Shown: one piece after another, positions 1 to 7,906 of the stretch | Position numbering within the stretch: position 1 is the first letter of the stretch | How the letters are laid out: each line of letters begins with the position of its first letter | Assembly: GCF_001854405.1 (NCBI RefSeq) | Contig: NZ_CP017718.1 | Location: forward strand, 186,001-250,000 | DNA from: Hyphomonas sp. Mor2 | GTDB taxonomy: Bacteria > Pseudomonadota > Alphaproteobacteria > Caulobacterales > Hyphomonadaceae | Direction: 5' to 3' | Length of the DNA stretch: 64,000 nucleotides | Notes under the pieces: model-generated | The model's input: the letters and a program-made list of their open reading frames with translations, nothing else | Databases searched by the model: none | What the model was told of the DNA's origin: nothing | Translations under genes and position numbers: made by a program

Positions 1-1767
1 AGGATCGAAATCGCCTCAGCGCTGAAGAGAAACATCCAAGTCGTGCCCGTCTTGGTGGATGGCACGAAGATGCCCAAACCGGAAGATCTGCCGGAAGACA
101 TTCGAAAACTCTCATTTCGCCATGGAGTGACTCTCAGCGTTGCGAGTTTCCAAAACGACATGGAAGAGTTGGTGCGCGGCTTGAGCTTAGAGACTCCACC
201 CGCAAATGCTCCCGCGAATCCACCGCGAAAGGGAGATCATTTCGACTCGAACAACTATGTATTTGTTAGTCATCCGAATGATGTCGATGAAGCGTTGTTC
301 CGAAAAATCGCTCGTCACCTGATGGCGGATGGAATCTCTCTTTGGATATACGAGCCCGTCAGGTTTGGCTTCGAACCTCATGAACTAGCGCTGATAAAGT
401 GGCAGCGAGCTGGCGGCGATGCGCAAAAAGACGCTTTGAGTGCGATCGATAGAGCTCGCTGTGTCTTGTTGCTTATCGGATCGGGCACCAGCGCTGGCGG
501 TTTTCAAACCAAAGAGTTGCAACACGCCGTTGCGCAGCAAAAGATGATCGTGCCGGTAGTGGTTGAAGACCCGGAGCATGGGATCGAGAGAGTAATCAAT
601 ACGGTTGTCGGAAGGCCGGCTGACTATCTTTATCTTGTGCCCGATGAACTGAAGGAACAATTTGTTCCCAAGATTACACCAAATTCTCTTTCTCAGCGAC
701 AGTTTGAGAAATCTATATCCATGTTGGTAGCAGATGTACGAGAGGCCTCAAAAACGTATTCAGCCCCTCAGCCATTGGTCGTAGACCCAGTGCAAACTGC
801 GGGTGCCAAGAAGTTGTTATACGTAGTTTTGATGGTATTAGCCTTGCTGTCTGCAGCGGTTTTGCTTTGGTGGCAATTCCAAGACGCGCATGTTGAAAAC
901 TCAGCTGAAAGCACATTGCAATCTGCGGAGATACCAGTAGGCGAAATTTTCCAAGACTGCAGTGAATGTCCAATAATGGTCGTCGTGCCCCCTGGTCAAT
1001 TTACGATGGGTTCCCCCGAATCAGAGACGGGCCGCGATCCAGATGAACAACCTCTGAGAAATGTGAATTTTGACAGCCCGTTCGCAGTGGGCGTTTTCGA
1101 GGTTACCGTTTCTGAGTTTAGAGCCTTTGCTGAAAGTACAAACTATCAAGCGGGCGTTCGATGTAAATCAATCAAGAAGGGGTACACAGATTGGTTCGAG
1201 GGGTGGTCATTTCGCAACCCCGGTTATCAGCAAACAGGGAGCCACCCCGTAACTTGCGTGAATCTAGATGATATGGAGGCATTCATTGCTTGGCTAACTG
1301 TTCGCTCGGGAAGGGAGTATCGCTTGTTATCAGAACCGGAGTGGGAATACGTTGCGCGAGCGGGCACGCAATCTGCCTATTGGTTCGGAGAAAGCATTGA
1401 TCCTTCAAAAGCTCGCTTCATGGCAGATCATGTACAAGTGGTTCCGACCATAGATGACAACCTCGATGAGCTAGGACTGGGTACGGTACCAGTCGGCTCC
1501 TACTCGGCGAATGGTTTCGGCTTATTCGATGTACATGGAAATCTTTGGGAAATGACATCAAGTTGTTGGTCGGATAGCTATCCGGTTGATCCGCGGAGTG
1601 CTGCCGAAGCCACAGAAGATGAATGCGACTTAGTTTCTTTTCGTGGCGGCTCTTGGCTAAATCAAGGAATACACGTGCGGTCGGCGATGCGTGGTCGAGA
1701 CGATCCTGCGATACGAGATAATGCGATCGGTTTCAGAGTCGCAACGTCAGATGTGTCGTCTCGTTGA
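1..1767 (+). CDS. Partial TIR-TIR-transmembrane-SUMF1 domain protein (5' end outside window)
   Basis: The frame is already open at base 1, so the true start lies upstream and the GTG at 43 is internal. The first ~60 codons fit the C-terminal half of a TIR domain (VPVLVDG, then LPEDI). A second, divergent TIR-like domain spans about 247-582 (VFVSH, GISLWIY, KELQHA, VPVVVED). A hydrophobic segment at 808-876, preceded by two lysines, should cross the inner membrane and place the C terminus in the periplasm. From about 949 to 1743 comes a SUMF1/FGE-type fold (PPGQFTMGS, SEPEWEYVARAG, HGNLWEM, FRGGSW). The cysteine pair that follows RGGSW in true formylglycine-generating enzymes is missing, so binding or sensing is likelier than cysteine oxidation. 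NAD cleavage by the TIR domains is inference from the family. The gene is more AT-rich than DNA beyond 5 kb. Confidence 0.8.
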   Translation, partial: RIEIASALKRNIQVVPVLVDGTKMPKPEDLPEDIRKLSFRHGVTLSVASFQNDMEELVRGLSLETPPANAPANPPRKGDHFDSNNYVFVSHPNDVDEALFRKIARHLMADGISLWIYEPVRFGFEPHELALIKWQRAGGDAQKDALSAIDRARCVLLLIGSGTSAGGFQTKELQHAVAQQKMIVPVVVEDPEHGIERVINTVVGRPADYLYLVPDELKEQFVPKITPNSLSQRQFEKSISMLVADVREASKTYSAPQPLVVDPVQTAGAKKLLYVVLMVLALLSAAVLLWWQFQDAHVENSAESTLQSAEIPVGEIFQDCSECPIMVVVPPGQFTMGSPESETGRDPDEQPLRNVNFDSPFAVGVFEVTVSEFRAFAESTNYQAGVRCKSIKKGYTDWFEGWSFRNPGYQQTGSHPVTCVNLDDMEAFIAWLTVRSGREYRLLSEPEWEYVARAGTQSAYWFGESIDPSKARFMADHVQVVPTIDDNLDELGLGTVPVGSYSANGFGLFDVHGNLWEMTSSCWSDSYPVDPRSAAEATEDECDLVSFRGGSWLNQGIHVRSAMRGRDDPAIRDNAIGFRVATSDVSSR

Positions 1768-1925
1768 CTCGATCAAACTTCAGAATGAAACCACGTTACA
1801 TTCGCTCTAAAACACGCTGCTATTTGCGCCTAGTGCGCCATTCTTAGCTTGGGACAATAGCATTATCGCGGTCAAAATCTCCATGTCGATAATGGAGCAT
1901 GAATGCGGATCTATGAGACCGGTCA

Positions 1926-2873
1926 TCAGCAATCCACATCACCATAATTTTCGCTGTACATTTCGACGGCGCACTGCCTTTCTATCGGCCTAAGGGCGCT
2001 CCGACTGCAACTGATTTCACCGTGTGGCCAATCGTAAATGTAAACATCACAGTAGCGATCCACGGCCCGCATGCTCGAAGGACATTCAAGGTCTCCGTAC
2101 TCTCGATCGTACACATAAGCTTCACACCGACGCGCCACGTCGGAAACAGAGAAGTCGTATCCTTCGAGTTGTTGGCTCCGTTGTATGGCCCGAGCACGCG
2201 CTATCATCTGGAGTTGGTGCACTTTTTCCTCCGGCGTCATTTCTACGCAAGCGTTGGACCCTTGTTTAAAACCCAAATTGCAGACCCATCCGCCCGAATA
2301 GGTTGGCGAAGCGTTTGCTGGGATGTCGGTTTTTCGGCACTGATTTCCGACTTTGTGGAAGCCTAGGTTACACATCCATCCGCCGGAGAAAGTAGCGGTT
2401 GCGTTCGCGGGGACATTTATTTTTTCACATCGGTCCCCGGACTTGTAGTACCCCAGATTACAGACCCATCCGCCCGAATAAGTAGGAGACGCGTTGGCGG
2501 GCACGATTGTCTTCTCGCATCGATCTCCTGTTTTGTGATAACCTAGATTACAAGTCCATCCGCCGGAGTAACTGGGGGAGGCGTTCGCTGGAACGTTCGT
2601 TTTTTCGCATCGATTTCCAGTGCGGTAGTATCCTAAGTTGCAAGTCCACTCTCCCGAAAAGGTAGGGGTCGCATTTGCCGGTACATCTGTCTTCTCGCAA
2701 ACCTCACCCACGCGGTGATAACCCAGGTTGCAACTCCACCCACCTGAAAAGCTCGGTGTGGCGTTAGGTGGTATGCTCTGTGGCGCCGCCGGAGCAGTAA
2801 TGGCAAACCAAAAGGCGATGAGAAAAACTGATCTGATCTTTTGAGCCACTTGGGCTCTTCCATGATTATTCAT
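1926..2873 (-). CDS. Secreted cysteine-rich repeat protein, function unknown
   Basis: The 315-residue product starts with a probable signal peptide (basic N terminus, hydrophobic stretch, cleavage near residue 33). Residues 34-213 are six near-identical 30-residue units of the form VPANA-P-SGGW-CNLGY-G-CEKT, each with two cysteines. After a short charged linker, residues ~249-315 hold three shorter units, each with a C-x13-C pair and a YGD-like motif. That gives 18 cysteines, all in pairs, which suggests a disulfide-stapled periplasmic or extracellular protein. Similar W-C-x-x-GY repeat proteins occur in other proteobacteria, but I know of no assigned function. It is transcribed away from the TIR gene at 3187 and converges on the TIR-SUMF1 gene. 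Confidence 0.8.
   Translation of the reverse strand: MNNHGRAQVAQKIRSVFLIAFWFAITAPAAPQSIPPNATPSFSGGWSCNLGYHRVGEVCEKTDVPANATPTFSGEWTCNLGYYRTGNRCEKTNVPANASPSYSGGWTCNLGYHKTGDRCEKTIVPANASPTYSGGWVCNLGYYKSGDRCEKINVPANATATFSGGWMCNLGFHKVGNQCRKTDIPANASPTYSGGWVCNLGFKQGSNACVEMTPEEKVHQLQMIARARAIQRSQQLEGYDFSVSDVARRCEAYVYDREYGDLECPSSMRAVDRYCDVYIYDWPHGEISCSRSALRPIERQCAVEMYSENYGDVDC
2235..2774 (-). repeat. Six tandem 90-bp coding repeats
   Basis: Six in-frame 90-bp units encode the 30-residue two-cysteine modules of the secreted protein. The units differ at many third positions while the protein motif is kept. This argues for an old array under selection rather than a recent amplification. The sixth unit, nearest the C terminus, is the most divergent. 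Confidence 0.85.
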
Positions 2874-3076
2874 CCGTCTCGTCTCCCTCTCCGCATCTCT
2901 GCTGTCGCCTTTTTTGCGAAACTTGCAGCAAGGAAAATGACAAAATCAAGGATCGTGAGCAACAGGCTCGGCAAAGGAAATCTCTCCGGTTTGTTTGCTG
3001 TTTGATTCCTCAAGTGGGAGCCTTTTCTTTGACCGCTTGTCGATCTCGCGTAGAGCATTCTTAGTATTAGAAATGA

Positions 3077-3089
3077 TGGAGCGGGCGAT
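3077..3089 (-). repeat. Copy of tRNA-Gly 3' end, possible attachment-site remnant
   Basis: Thirteen bases, TGGAGCGGGCGAT, are identical and in the same orientation as 5026-5038, which is the 3' acceptor end of tRNA-Gly including the encoded CCA. Fifteen of the first 16 bases match. The two copies bracket a ~1.95-kb segment holding one gene. Tyrosine-recombinase elements commonly leave such duplications at tRNA 3' ends, but no integrase is present between the copies. This copy is also one arm of a hairpin, so coincidence is possible. Confidence 0.45.
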
Positions 3090-3101
3090 CAGCGCCCGCT
3101 C
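3079..3101. repeat. Perfect GC-rich inverted repeat
   Basis: Arms GAGCGGGCG (3079-3087) and CGCCCGCTC (3093-3101) are perfect complements around a 5-base loop. There is no T-tract on either side, so an intrinsic terminator is unlikely. It overlaps the tRNA-Gly-like 13-mer. Confidence 0.75.
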
Positions 3102-3186
3102 GAAGTTACTTGGTTGAGCAACGCCCTCCCAAGCGCTCCAATGTACAAATCGAGAGTATTATCCTAATTATTGGTGATTAACGGGT

Positions 3187-4872
3187 ATGGGGCAATTGTT
3201 GGGCGACCGAGAAAGCAAAACTGAGCAACTAAAGGTCTTTATCTCCTATTCGCGCGCGCAAGTGGCGTTCGCGGATGAACTTGAGCTTGCCCTGACTGAC
3301 AAGGGCCACGAGGTGCTTATTGACCGACACTCGATAGCTAAGGGTGAAGCCTTTCGAGAGAGGCTCGCCGAGATGATACTCGCTTGTGATTCAGTAGTTT
3401 TTATTCTCTCCGACGAGTCTGCGGCCTCAGAGGTTTGCCAGTGGGAAGTGACCGAGGCATCTCGCCTATTAAAGCGGGTTCTCGTAGTGTCCATTGCGGA
3501 ACTCTCAAAATCAATATCTGCACCCGAAGATCTGGCCAGCATAGATTGGATACACTGTTGGAACAATCCAAAAGTACCGGGTTCAAATCAAACAAAGGGA
3601 ATCATCGAACTTGATCGTGCATTGCGCACCGATCTGAGTTGGCTAAGACAGCGAACCCGCTTGCATGAACAGGCGGTTTTTTGGTCCAGCCGGTCCAAAA
3701 AAGATAACCATTCGTCTTCATTGTTACGAGGAGAACTCCTTCAAGAGGCAATGGATTGGGCGTCCAAAAAACCTGCAGCTGAATCGCTTCCAGACGTGCT
3801 TTTGGATTTTTTAGCGGCGAGCGCGGATGCGGAAGAGAATAGACGGGCGGAAGAGGCTGCAAACCTCGCAGAGCGCGAAGCTATAATAGAGAAATCGAAT
3901 GACGCTATTCTGCAGCGAGAAGCGGCACTAAAGCGATTGTCTAGGCGAACCTTTGTGGGTGTTGGCGTAGCCGCGGCGTTAACTACCGCTTCTGCAGGAC
4001 TTGCTTATTGGGGCGTCAACGCTGAACGGCGGTTTGACCGAGAAAAGCGACAACGCTTACAGGCCGAAATGCGTTCGGTTGATCGATTAATTGAGAATGA
4101 AGCGGCGCGAGAAGACATTATGGGGCAGCTGGTTGGTTATGCAGCTTCACCTGGTTCACAGGCGTGGGACCGTGTTGAAGGTATTGAAGGATCTCCCTAT
4201 TCATCTCTGTTAGTCGAGAGCTTCAATGAGCCACGTCTTTCGTTGAACGATGCCCTTGCGCGGGTTCATCGTGAGATTAGAGCGCTAACCCAAGGGTCGC
4301 AGAGGCCATTTCTTTCAAGCGACCTCAACGGTGAGGTATTTCTGCATAAGCGCCCCGAATCCAGGTCGGTAAGAGCGCTGGTGCTCTCAGCGGATCAGTG
4401 GGGCGAAATGCTGATTCCGGGGACGAAGACCGACGCGACTCTGTGGTCGGAGTTGTTCTCGGGAGCAGGCGTAGCAATGGACCATTACCACAACGTTTCG
4501 TCCGTTGATGAGTTTAACGCCAAGATAGAAGAATCCTTATCGGCGTTTGGCGATCCACCCGAAGGGAACACCAGTGTTCCAAATAGCTTGTTCTTCTTTG
4601 TGTACGCGGGCGCGGGTATAAGTGTCCGGGAAGAAAATCGCATTCCGGTTTGGCCGGTAGGAGTGGATTACCGAGAGGAGTTAGGTCCAATTCAGGGACC
4701 AGATTACTATTATCGGTATTACTCGAACGTCGAGCAACGCTCTGTAGCGGTCTCGAAAGTGCTATCGAGGATTAGAGCTGTAGCCGCCACGTCCGTAGCA
4801 ATCCTCGACACGGGATTCGGTCCGATCGACCAGCACTTGCTGAAAAATGAGGTGCCGGACACAAACCCGTAG
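3187..4872 (+). CDS. TIR-transmembrane protein with degenerate caspase-like C terminus
   Basis: Residues ~15-105 form a TIR domain: KVFISYSR at the start and a helix CQWEV whose Glu87 matches the catalytic glutamate of NAD-cleaving TIRs. Residues ~155-250 are the charged linker (LHEQAVFW, LLRG, DFLAAS) usually found between TIR and WD40 domains in bacterial effectors. A membrane segment follows at ~255-276. Instead of WD40 repeats, residues ~390-550 resemble a peptidase C14 (caspase-like) domain: RALVLSAD, FFFVYAGAG and VAILDTG sit where the family has its first strand, the His motif YAGHG and the Cys motif LDAC. Both catalytic positions are changed (Ala476, Gly543), so it should be protease-dead. 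The start ATG has a weak ribosome-binding site. The domain parse is visible in the sequence; the signalling role is inferred. Confidence 0.8.
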   Translation: MGQLLGDRESKTEQLKVFISYSRAQVAFADELELALTDKGHEVLIDRHSIAKGEAFRERLAEMILACDSVVFILSDESAASEVCQWEVTEASRLLKRVLVVSIAELSKSISAPEDLASIDWIHCWNNPKVPGSNQTKGIIELDRALRTDLSWLRQRTRLHEQAVFWSSRSKKDNHSSSLLRGELLQEAMDWASKKPAAESLPDVLLDFLAASADAEENRRAEEAANLAEREAIIEKSNDAILQREAALKRLSRRTFVGVGVAAALTTASAGLAYWGVNAERRFDREKRQRLQAEMRSVDRLIENEAAREDIMGQLVGYAASPGSQAWDRVEGIEGSPYSSLLVESFNEPRLSLNDALARVHREIRALTQGSQRPFLSSDLNGEVFLHKRPESRSVRALVLSADQWGEMLIPGTKTDATLWSELFSGAGVAMDHYHNVSSVDEFNAKIEESLSAFGDPPEGNTSVPNSLFFFVYAGAGISVREENRIPVWPVGVDYREELGPIQGPDYYYRYYSNVEQRSVAVSKVLSRIRAVAATSVAILDTGFGPIDQHLLKNEVPDTNP

Positions 4873-5025
4873 TTTATCGCTCTTCTCTCATGCTTCGATT
4901 ATGAAGTCGTGGCTGGATTTGAAGGTTCTCACCGACCGAACGCTTGCTATTTGATTGCTAGATGGATTCCGTGTTTCGCTCCAACCACGTATTCGACTAT
5001 AATATATTGAAAAGCTGCGATTTTT

Positions 5026-5100
5026 TGGAGCGGGCGATGAGATTCGAACTCACGACCCCAACCTTGGCAAGGTTGTGCTCTACCCCTGAGCTACGCCCGC
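5026..5100 (-). tRNA. tRNA-Gly (GCC)
   Basis: On the minus strand the sequence folds as a full cloverleaf. The 7-bp acceptor stem is GCGGGCG with CGCCCGC, the D arm holds AGCTCAGGGGTAGAGC, and the anticodon loop TTGCCAA gives anticodon GCC. The T arm has GTTCGAATC and the CCA end is encoded. The 3' end faces the atypical region 1-5025, which fits use of this gene as an integration site. Confidence 0.95.
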
Positions 5101-5204
5101 GTCCGATGGGTAAGTCAGCCGCTGTCTCGCGACCGAAGCCGCCATAAACCGCAAATCCGGGGCCGGTGCAAGAGGAAAAAGCGGGCATTTGCCGGGTTTT
5201 TGCA

Positions 5205-5648
5205 TCAGCTTTGCTGTAGACGCTCGAAGAGGATTTCCATCCGATCGTTGATCAGGTCCAGGACGTGCTCGAACCCGTCTGTCCCGCCATAATAGGGGTC
5301 CGGAACTTCGCCTGATTCAAGGAACAGGCTGAGCTGCGCCGTCGCTTCGGCTGGGCGGATTTGCTCCAGATCAGCGAGATTGGTCTCATCCATGGCAAAG
5401 ATGTGATCGAAGCGTAGAAAATCGTCCGGTTCAGCCTGCCTGGCCCGCAGCGGCGAGAGGTCTATCCCGCGGGCCGCCGCGGCGGTCACCATTCGGTTGT
5501 CTGGCGAATGACCGATATGCCAGGCGCCGGTACCGGCGCTGTCTATGCGCCAGTCCAGGCCCTGTTTTGCGACCAAGGCGCGGGCGATCCCATCGGCAGC
5601 TGGCGATCGGCAAATGTTGCCGAGGCAAACGAAGAGCAGGCGGGTCAC
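5205..5648 (-). CDS. Low-molecular-weight protein-tyrosine phosphatase
   Basis: The 147-residue product begins with the family signature CLGNICRS, the C-x5-R phosphate loop with nucleophile Cys8 and Arg14. The general-acid Asp lies in VPDPYYGG at residue 117. Length and motif order are normal for the family, which dephosphorylates phosphotyrosine and also includes arsenate reductases; the DPYY motif favours a phosphatase. It lies 14 bp downstream of asd on the same strand and is probably cotranscribed. The substrate cannot be told from the sequence. Confidence 0.93.
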   Translation of the reverse strand: MTRLLFVCLGNICRSPAADGIARALVAKQGLDWRIDSAGTGAWHIGHSPDNRMVTAAAARGIDLSPLRARQAEPDDFLRFDHIFAMDETNLADLEQIRPAEATAQLSLFLESGEVPDPYYGGTDGFEHVLDLINDRMEILFERLQQS

Positions 5649-5662
5649 CGACGCGGCCCGTC

Positions 5663-6697
5663 TCAGGCCGGAACCGCTTCCGGTTGCAGGACGCCGCGTT
5701 TGACCAGTTCTTCGCCGATCTGCACGGCATTCAGAGCCGCGCCCTTACGCAGATTGTCAGAGACGTTCCAGAAGATGATCCCGTTCTCAACCGTTGGGTC
5801 CTTGCGGACGCGGCTGACATAGCTCGCCCATTCGCCGACACAGTCGACCGGGGTGATGAACTGGTCATCCTCGATATTGTCGACCAGCTGGACGCCGTCC
5901 GCATTGCGGAACAGCTCGCGCGCGTCTTCGACGCTGAGCGGATCTTCCAGTTCGACATTGACAGATTCAGAGTGGCCGACAAAGACCGGCACGCGGACGC
6001 AGGTGGCGACGAGTTCGATCGACTCATCGACAATCTTCTTGGTCTCCACCCGCATTTTCCACTCTTCCTTGAACGACCCGTCTTCCATCGGCACATCGAT
6101 TTGCGGAATCACGTTGAAGGCGATCTGCTTGGAGAACACATCCGGGGTCGGCGCATCATTGACGAACATGCCTTTCGTTTGCGTCCACAGTTCATCCATG
6201 CCGGCTTTGCCGGCGCCGGACGCCGACTGATAGGTCGAAACGACCACGCGCTTGATGCCAGCCGCTTGATGCAGAGGCTTCAGGGCCACGACCAGCTGGG
6301 CGGTGGAGCAGTTCGGGTTGGCGATGATGTTCTTCTTGCCATAGCCCAGCACGGCTTCGCCGTTCACTTCAGGGACAACAAGCGGCACGTCCGGATCCAT
6401 GCGCCAGGCGCTCGAATTATCGATCACGATGGCTCCCGCTTCGGCAATCTTCGGCGCCCATTCCTTCGAGATCGAGCCACCCGCTGACATCAAAACCAGA
6501 TCAACCTGGCTGAAATCAAACTGTTCCAGATCCTCGCAGATGACCGTCTTGTCGCCATAAGAGCATTTGCGACCGATCGAGCGACGAGAGGCAACGGCGT
6601 GCACCTTGTCCGCCGGGAAATTGCGTTCATCCATAATATTGAACAATTCCCGTCCAACATTACCGGTTGCTCCTACAATCGCCACGCGCAAAGCCAT
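5663..6697 (-). CDS. asd: Aspartate-semialdehyde dehydrogenase
   Basis: This cytosolic enzyme reduces aspartyl-4-phosphate to aspartate semialdehyde with NADPH, the branch point to lysine/diaminopimelate, threonine and methionine. The 344 residues start with the nucleotide-binding GATGNVGRE. They carry the catalytic cysteine in NPNCSTAQ (Cys130) and the catalytic histidine in GHSESV (His242). Length is normal and the start follows a purine-rich site (AGGAGGCG just upstream). It is first in a probable two-gene unit with the tyrosine phosphatase. Confidence 0.96.
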   Translation of the reverse strand: MALRVAIVGATGNVGRELFNIMDERNFPADKVHAVASRRSIGRKCSYGDKTVICEDLEQFDFSQVDLVLMSAGGSISKEWAPKIAEAGAIVIDNSSAWRMDPDVPLVVPEVNGEAVLGYGKKNIIANPNCSTAQLVVALKPLHQAAGIKRVVVSTYQSASGAGKAGMDELWTQTKGMFVNDAPTPDVFSKQIAFNVIPQIDVPMEDGSFKEEWKMRVETKKIVDESIELVATCVRVPVFVGHSESVNVELEDPLSVEDARELFRNADGVQLVDNIEDDQFITPVDCVGEWASYVSRVRKDPTVENGIIFWNVSDNLRKGAALNAVQIGEELVKRGVLQPEAVPA

Positions 6698-6895
6698 TTG
6701 CTCGCCTCCTTAGAAAATTCAGTCCGCCCCTATGTCATGGGAATTGTTGCAGCGCAACTAACGTTCGTGTGCGATCATTCTGATGATGCGCTTGTGTCGC
6801 AGGTCAATAATGACAGTAGAATTGGGGCGGAACTCAGACAGACCCGTTGAAAAGAATCGGGTACACACGATTTATATGGCAAGGAGACGCGCGCC

Positions 6896-7267
6896 ATGCA
6901 CGAAGATATCATCAATCGTTACATCCAAAGTTATAATGATCGCGACATTGAGGGCATGCTCGATTGCGTGACAGAGGATGTGATTTTCGAGAATATCTCC
7001 AATGCCAGCCAATCCATGCGCCTGGAAGGTCGCGATCAGATGGGGGAGGTGGCGAGACTATCGGGCAACGCCTTTTCCTATCGCCGCCAGCGTCTGATCA
7101 ACCTGATCATCGGAGAAGGCAAAGCTTCAGCCGAAATCGAGTTTGAAGGCAAGGCGGCCGTTGATCTGCCGAACGGGGTGCGCGCTGGAGAAACCGTGAA
7201 AATTCGTGGCGCCAGCTTCTTCGAATTTCGCGGACGCCTGCTCAGCCGGATCGCGGATTACTCCTAG
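6896..7267 (+). CDS. SnoaL-like / NTF2-fold small protein
   Basis: The 123-residue product has the NTF2-like pattern: an N-terminal helix with YIQSYNDRDIEGMLDCVTED, a following VIFEN strand and a C-terminal FFEFRGRLLSRIADY. Such proteins are small cone-shaped enzymes or ligand-binding proteins. No catalytic function can be assigned here. AAGGAG at 6881-6886 is a good ribosome-binding site. TTGAAA (6847) and TTTATA (6871), spaced by 18 bp, could be a promoter giving a very short leader. Confidence 0.8.
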   Translation: MHEDIINRYIQSYNDRDIEGMLDCVTEDVIFENISNASQSMRLEGRDQMGEVARLSGNAFSYRRQRLINLIIGEGKASAEIEFEGKAAVDLPNGVRAGETVKIRGASFFEFRGRLLSRIADYS

Positions 7268-7412
7268 TCTGCAATTATCAGAGAGCAGGGTCCCACTGTC
7301 CCCTCACGATACTCTGAAACGGGGTGCAGGATCGATTTTTGGGACGTGGGGAGAATTTTCTTTCTCCCAAACTCGCCTAAAATCTCGATGGACGGCGCCG
7401 TAAGCCGAGCGT

Positions 7413-7901
7413 TTGACGAGTACCGAGGCGCAAACGGAAACAAACAGAGCTGCCATATCCGCGAACACCGAGACCGTGTCGGCGCATGCGACCCAGATCG
7501 CGAACGTCAGCGCCGTGGCCAGCGCGAACCAGACCCGGATTGCCAATAGCGAGGCCGCGATCTCCGATAATGCCGCGGCGATCGATCAAATGCAGACGCA
7601 ATTCGAGCAGCTCGATCTGAATGTGAACGCGTTGTCTTCGCACCTGGTCCATGCGCAAAAAAAAATTGAGGGGAATGCCGCTGGGATCGCGATCGCGAAC
7701 GCGATGGCCGGGAGCAGTTGGCTGCAATCAAATGAACGCGTCGCCTTCACCGCCAATTGGGGGCACTTTGACGGGCACAGCGCGGTCGCATTCTCCGGAT
7801 CCGCTCGTCTCGGTCAGAACCTGTCAGCCAACGCCGCTCTGGGCGCTATCCCAAATCGCGGTGAAGTCGGCGCGCGGGCCGGCGTACGCTTCGGTTGGTG
7901 A
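7413..7901 (+). pseudogene. Trimeric autotransporter C-terminal fragment (YadA-like anchor)
   Basis: The last ~70 codons match the YadA membrane anchor (KKIEGNAAGIAIANAMAG, a four-strand region ending GVRFGW). They are preceded by ~85 residues of Ala/Asn-rich stalk with regularly spaced hydrophobics, as in a trimeric coiled coil. A signal peptide and head domain are absent. The only available start is TTG at 7413 without a ribosome-binding site, and an in-frame stop lies at 7401-7403. Neither other frame upstream supplies a signal peptide. It is most simply a decayed or truncated adhesin. A short trimeric porin-like protein with an unseen start is the alternative. Confidence 0.6.
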
Positions 7902-7906
7902 GTGGA

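Larger units (their letters stand above)
2874..3186. other. 313-bp divergent intergenic region
   Basis: This stretch separates the divergent repeat-protein and TIR-caspase genes and must hold both promoters. I see no convincing coding region. It contains a strong hairpin (3079-3101) and a copy of the tRNA-Gly 3' end (3077-3089). AT-rich sequence just before 3187 includes a TATTAT at 3157-3162 that could be a -10 element, but no matching -35 is evident. Confidence 0.6.

Noticed and set aside
2235..2774. Possible CRISPR-like array from regular 90-bp spacing
   Set aside because: The units are coding, contiguous and lack unique spacers; they are protein repeats.
2870..3058. Short minus-strand frame upstream of the repeat protein
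   Set aside because: It overlaps the start of the repeat-protein gene and has a random-looking, basic product with no start signal.
1..5025. Prophage or insertion-sequence origin of the TIR region
   Set aside because: No integrase, transposase, phage structural gene or terminal inverted repeats are present within the window.
4962..5147. Small frames across tRNA-Gly
   Set aside because: The tRNA gene explains the sequence fully.
5567..6487. 306-codon plus-strand frame opposite asd and the phosphatase
   Set aside because: It lies on the non-coding strand of two clear enzymes; composition explains the open frame.
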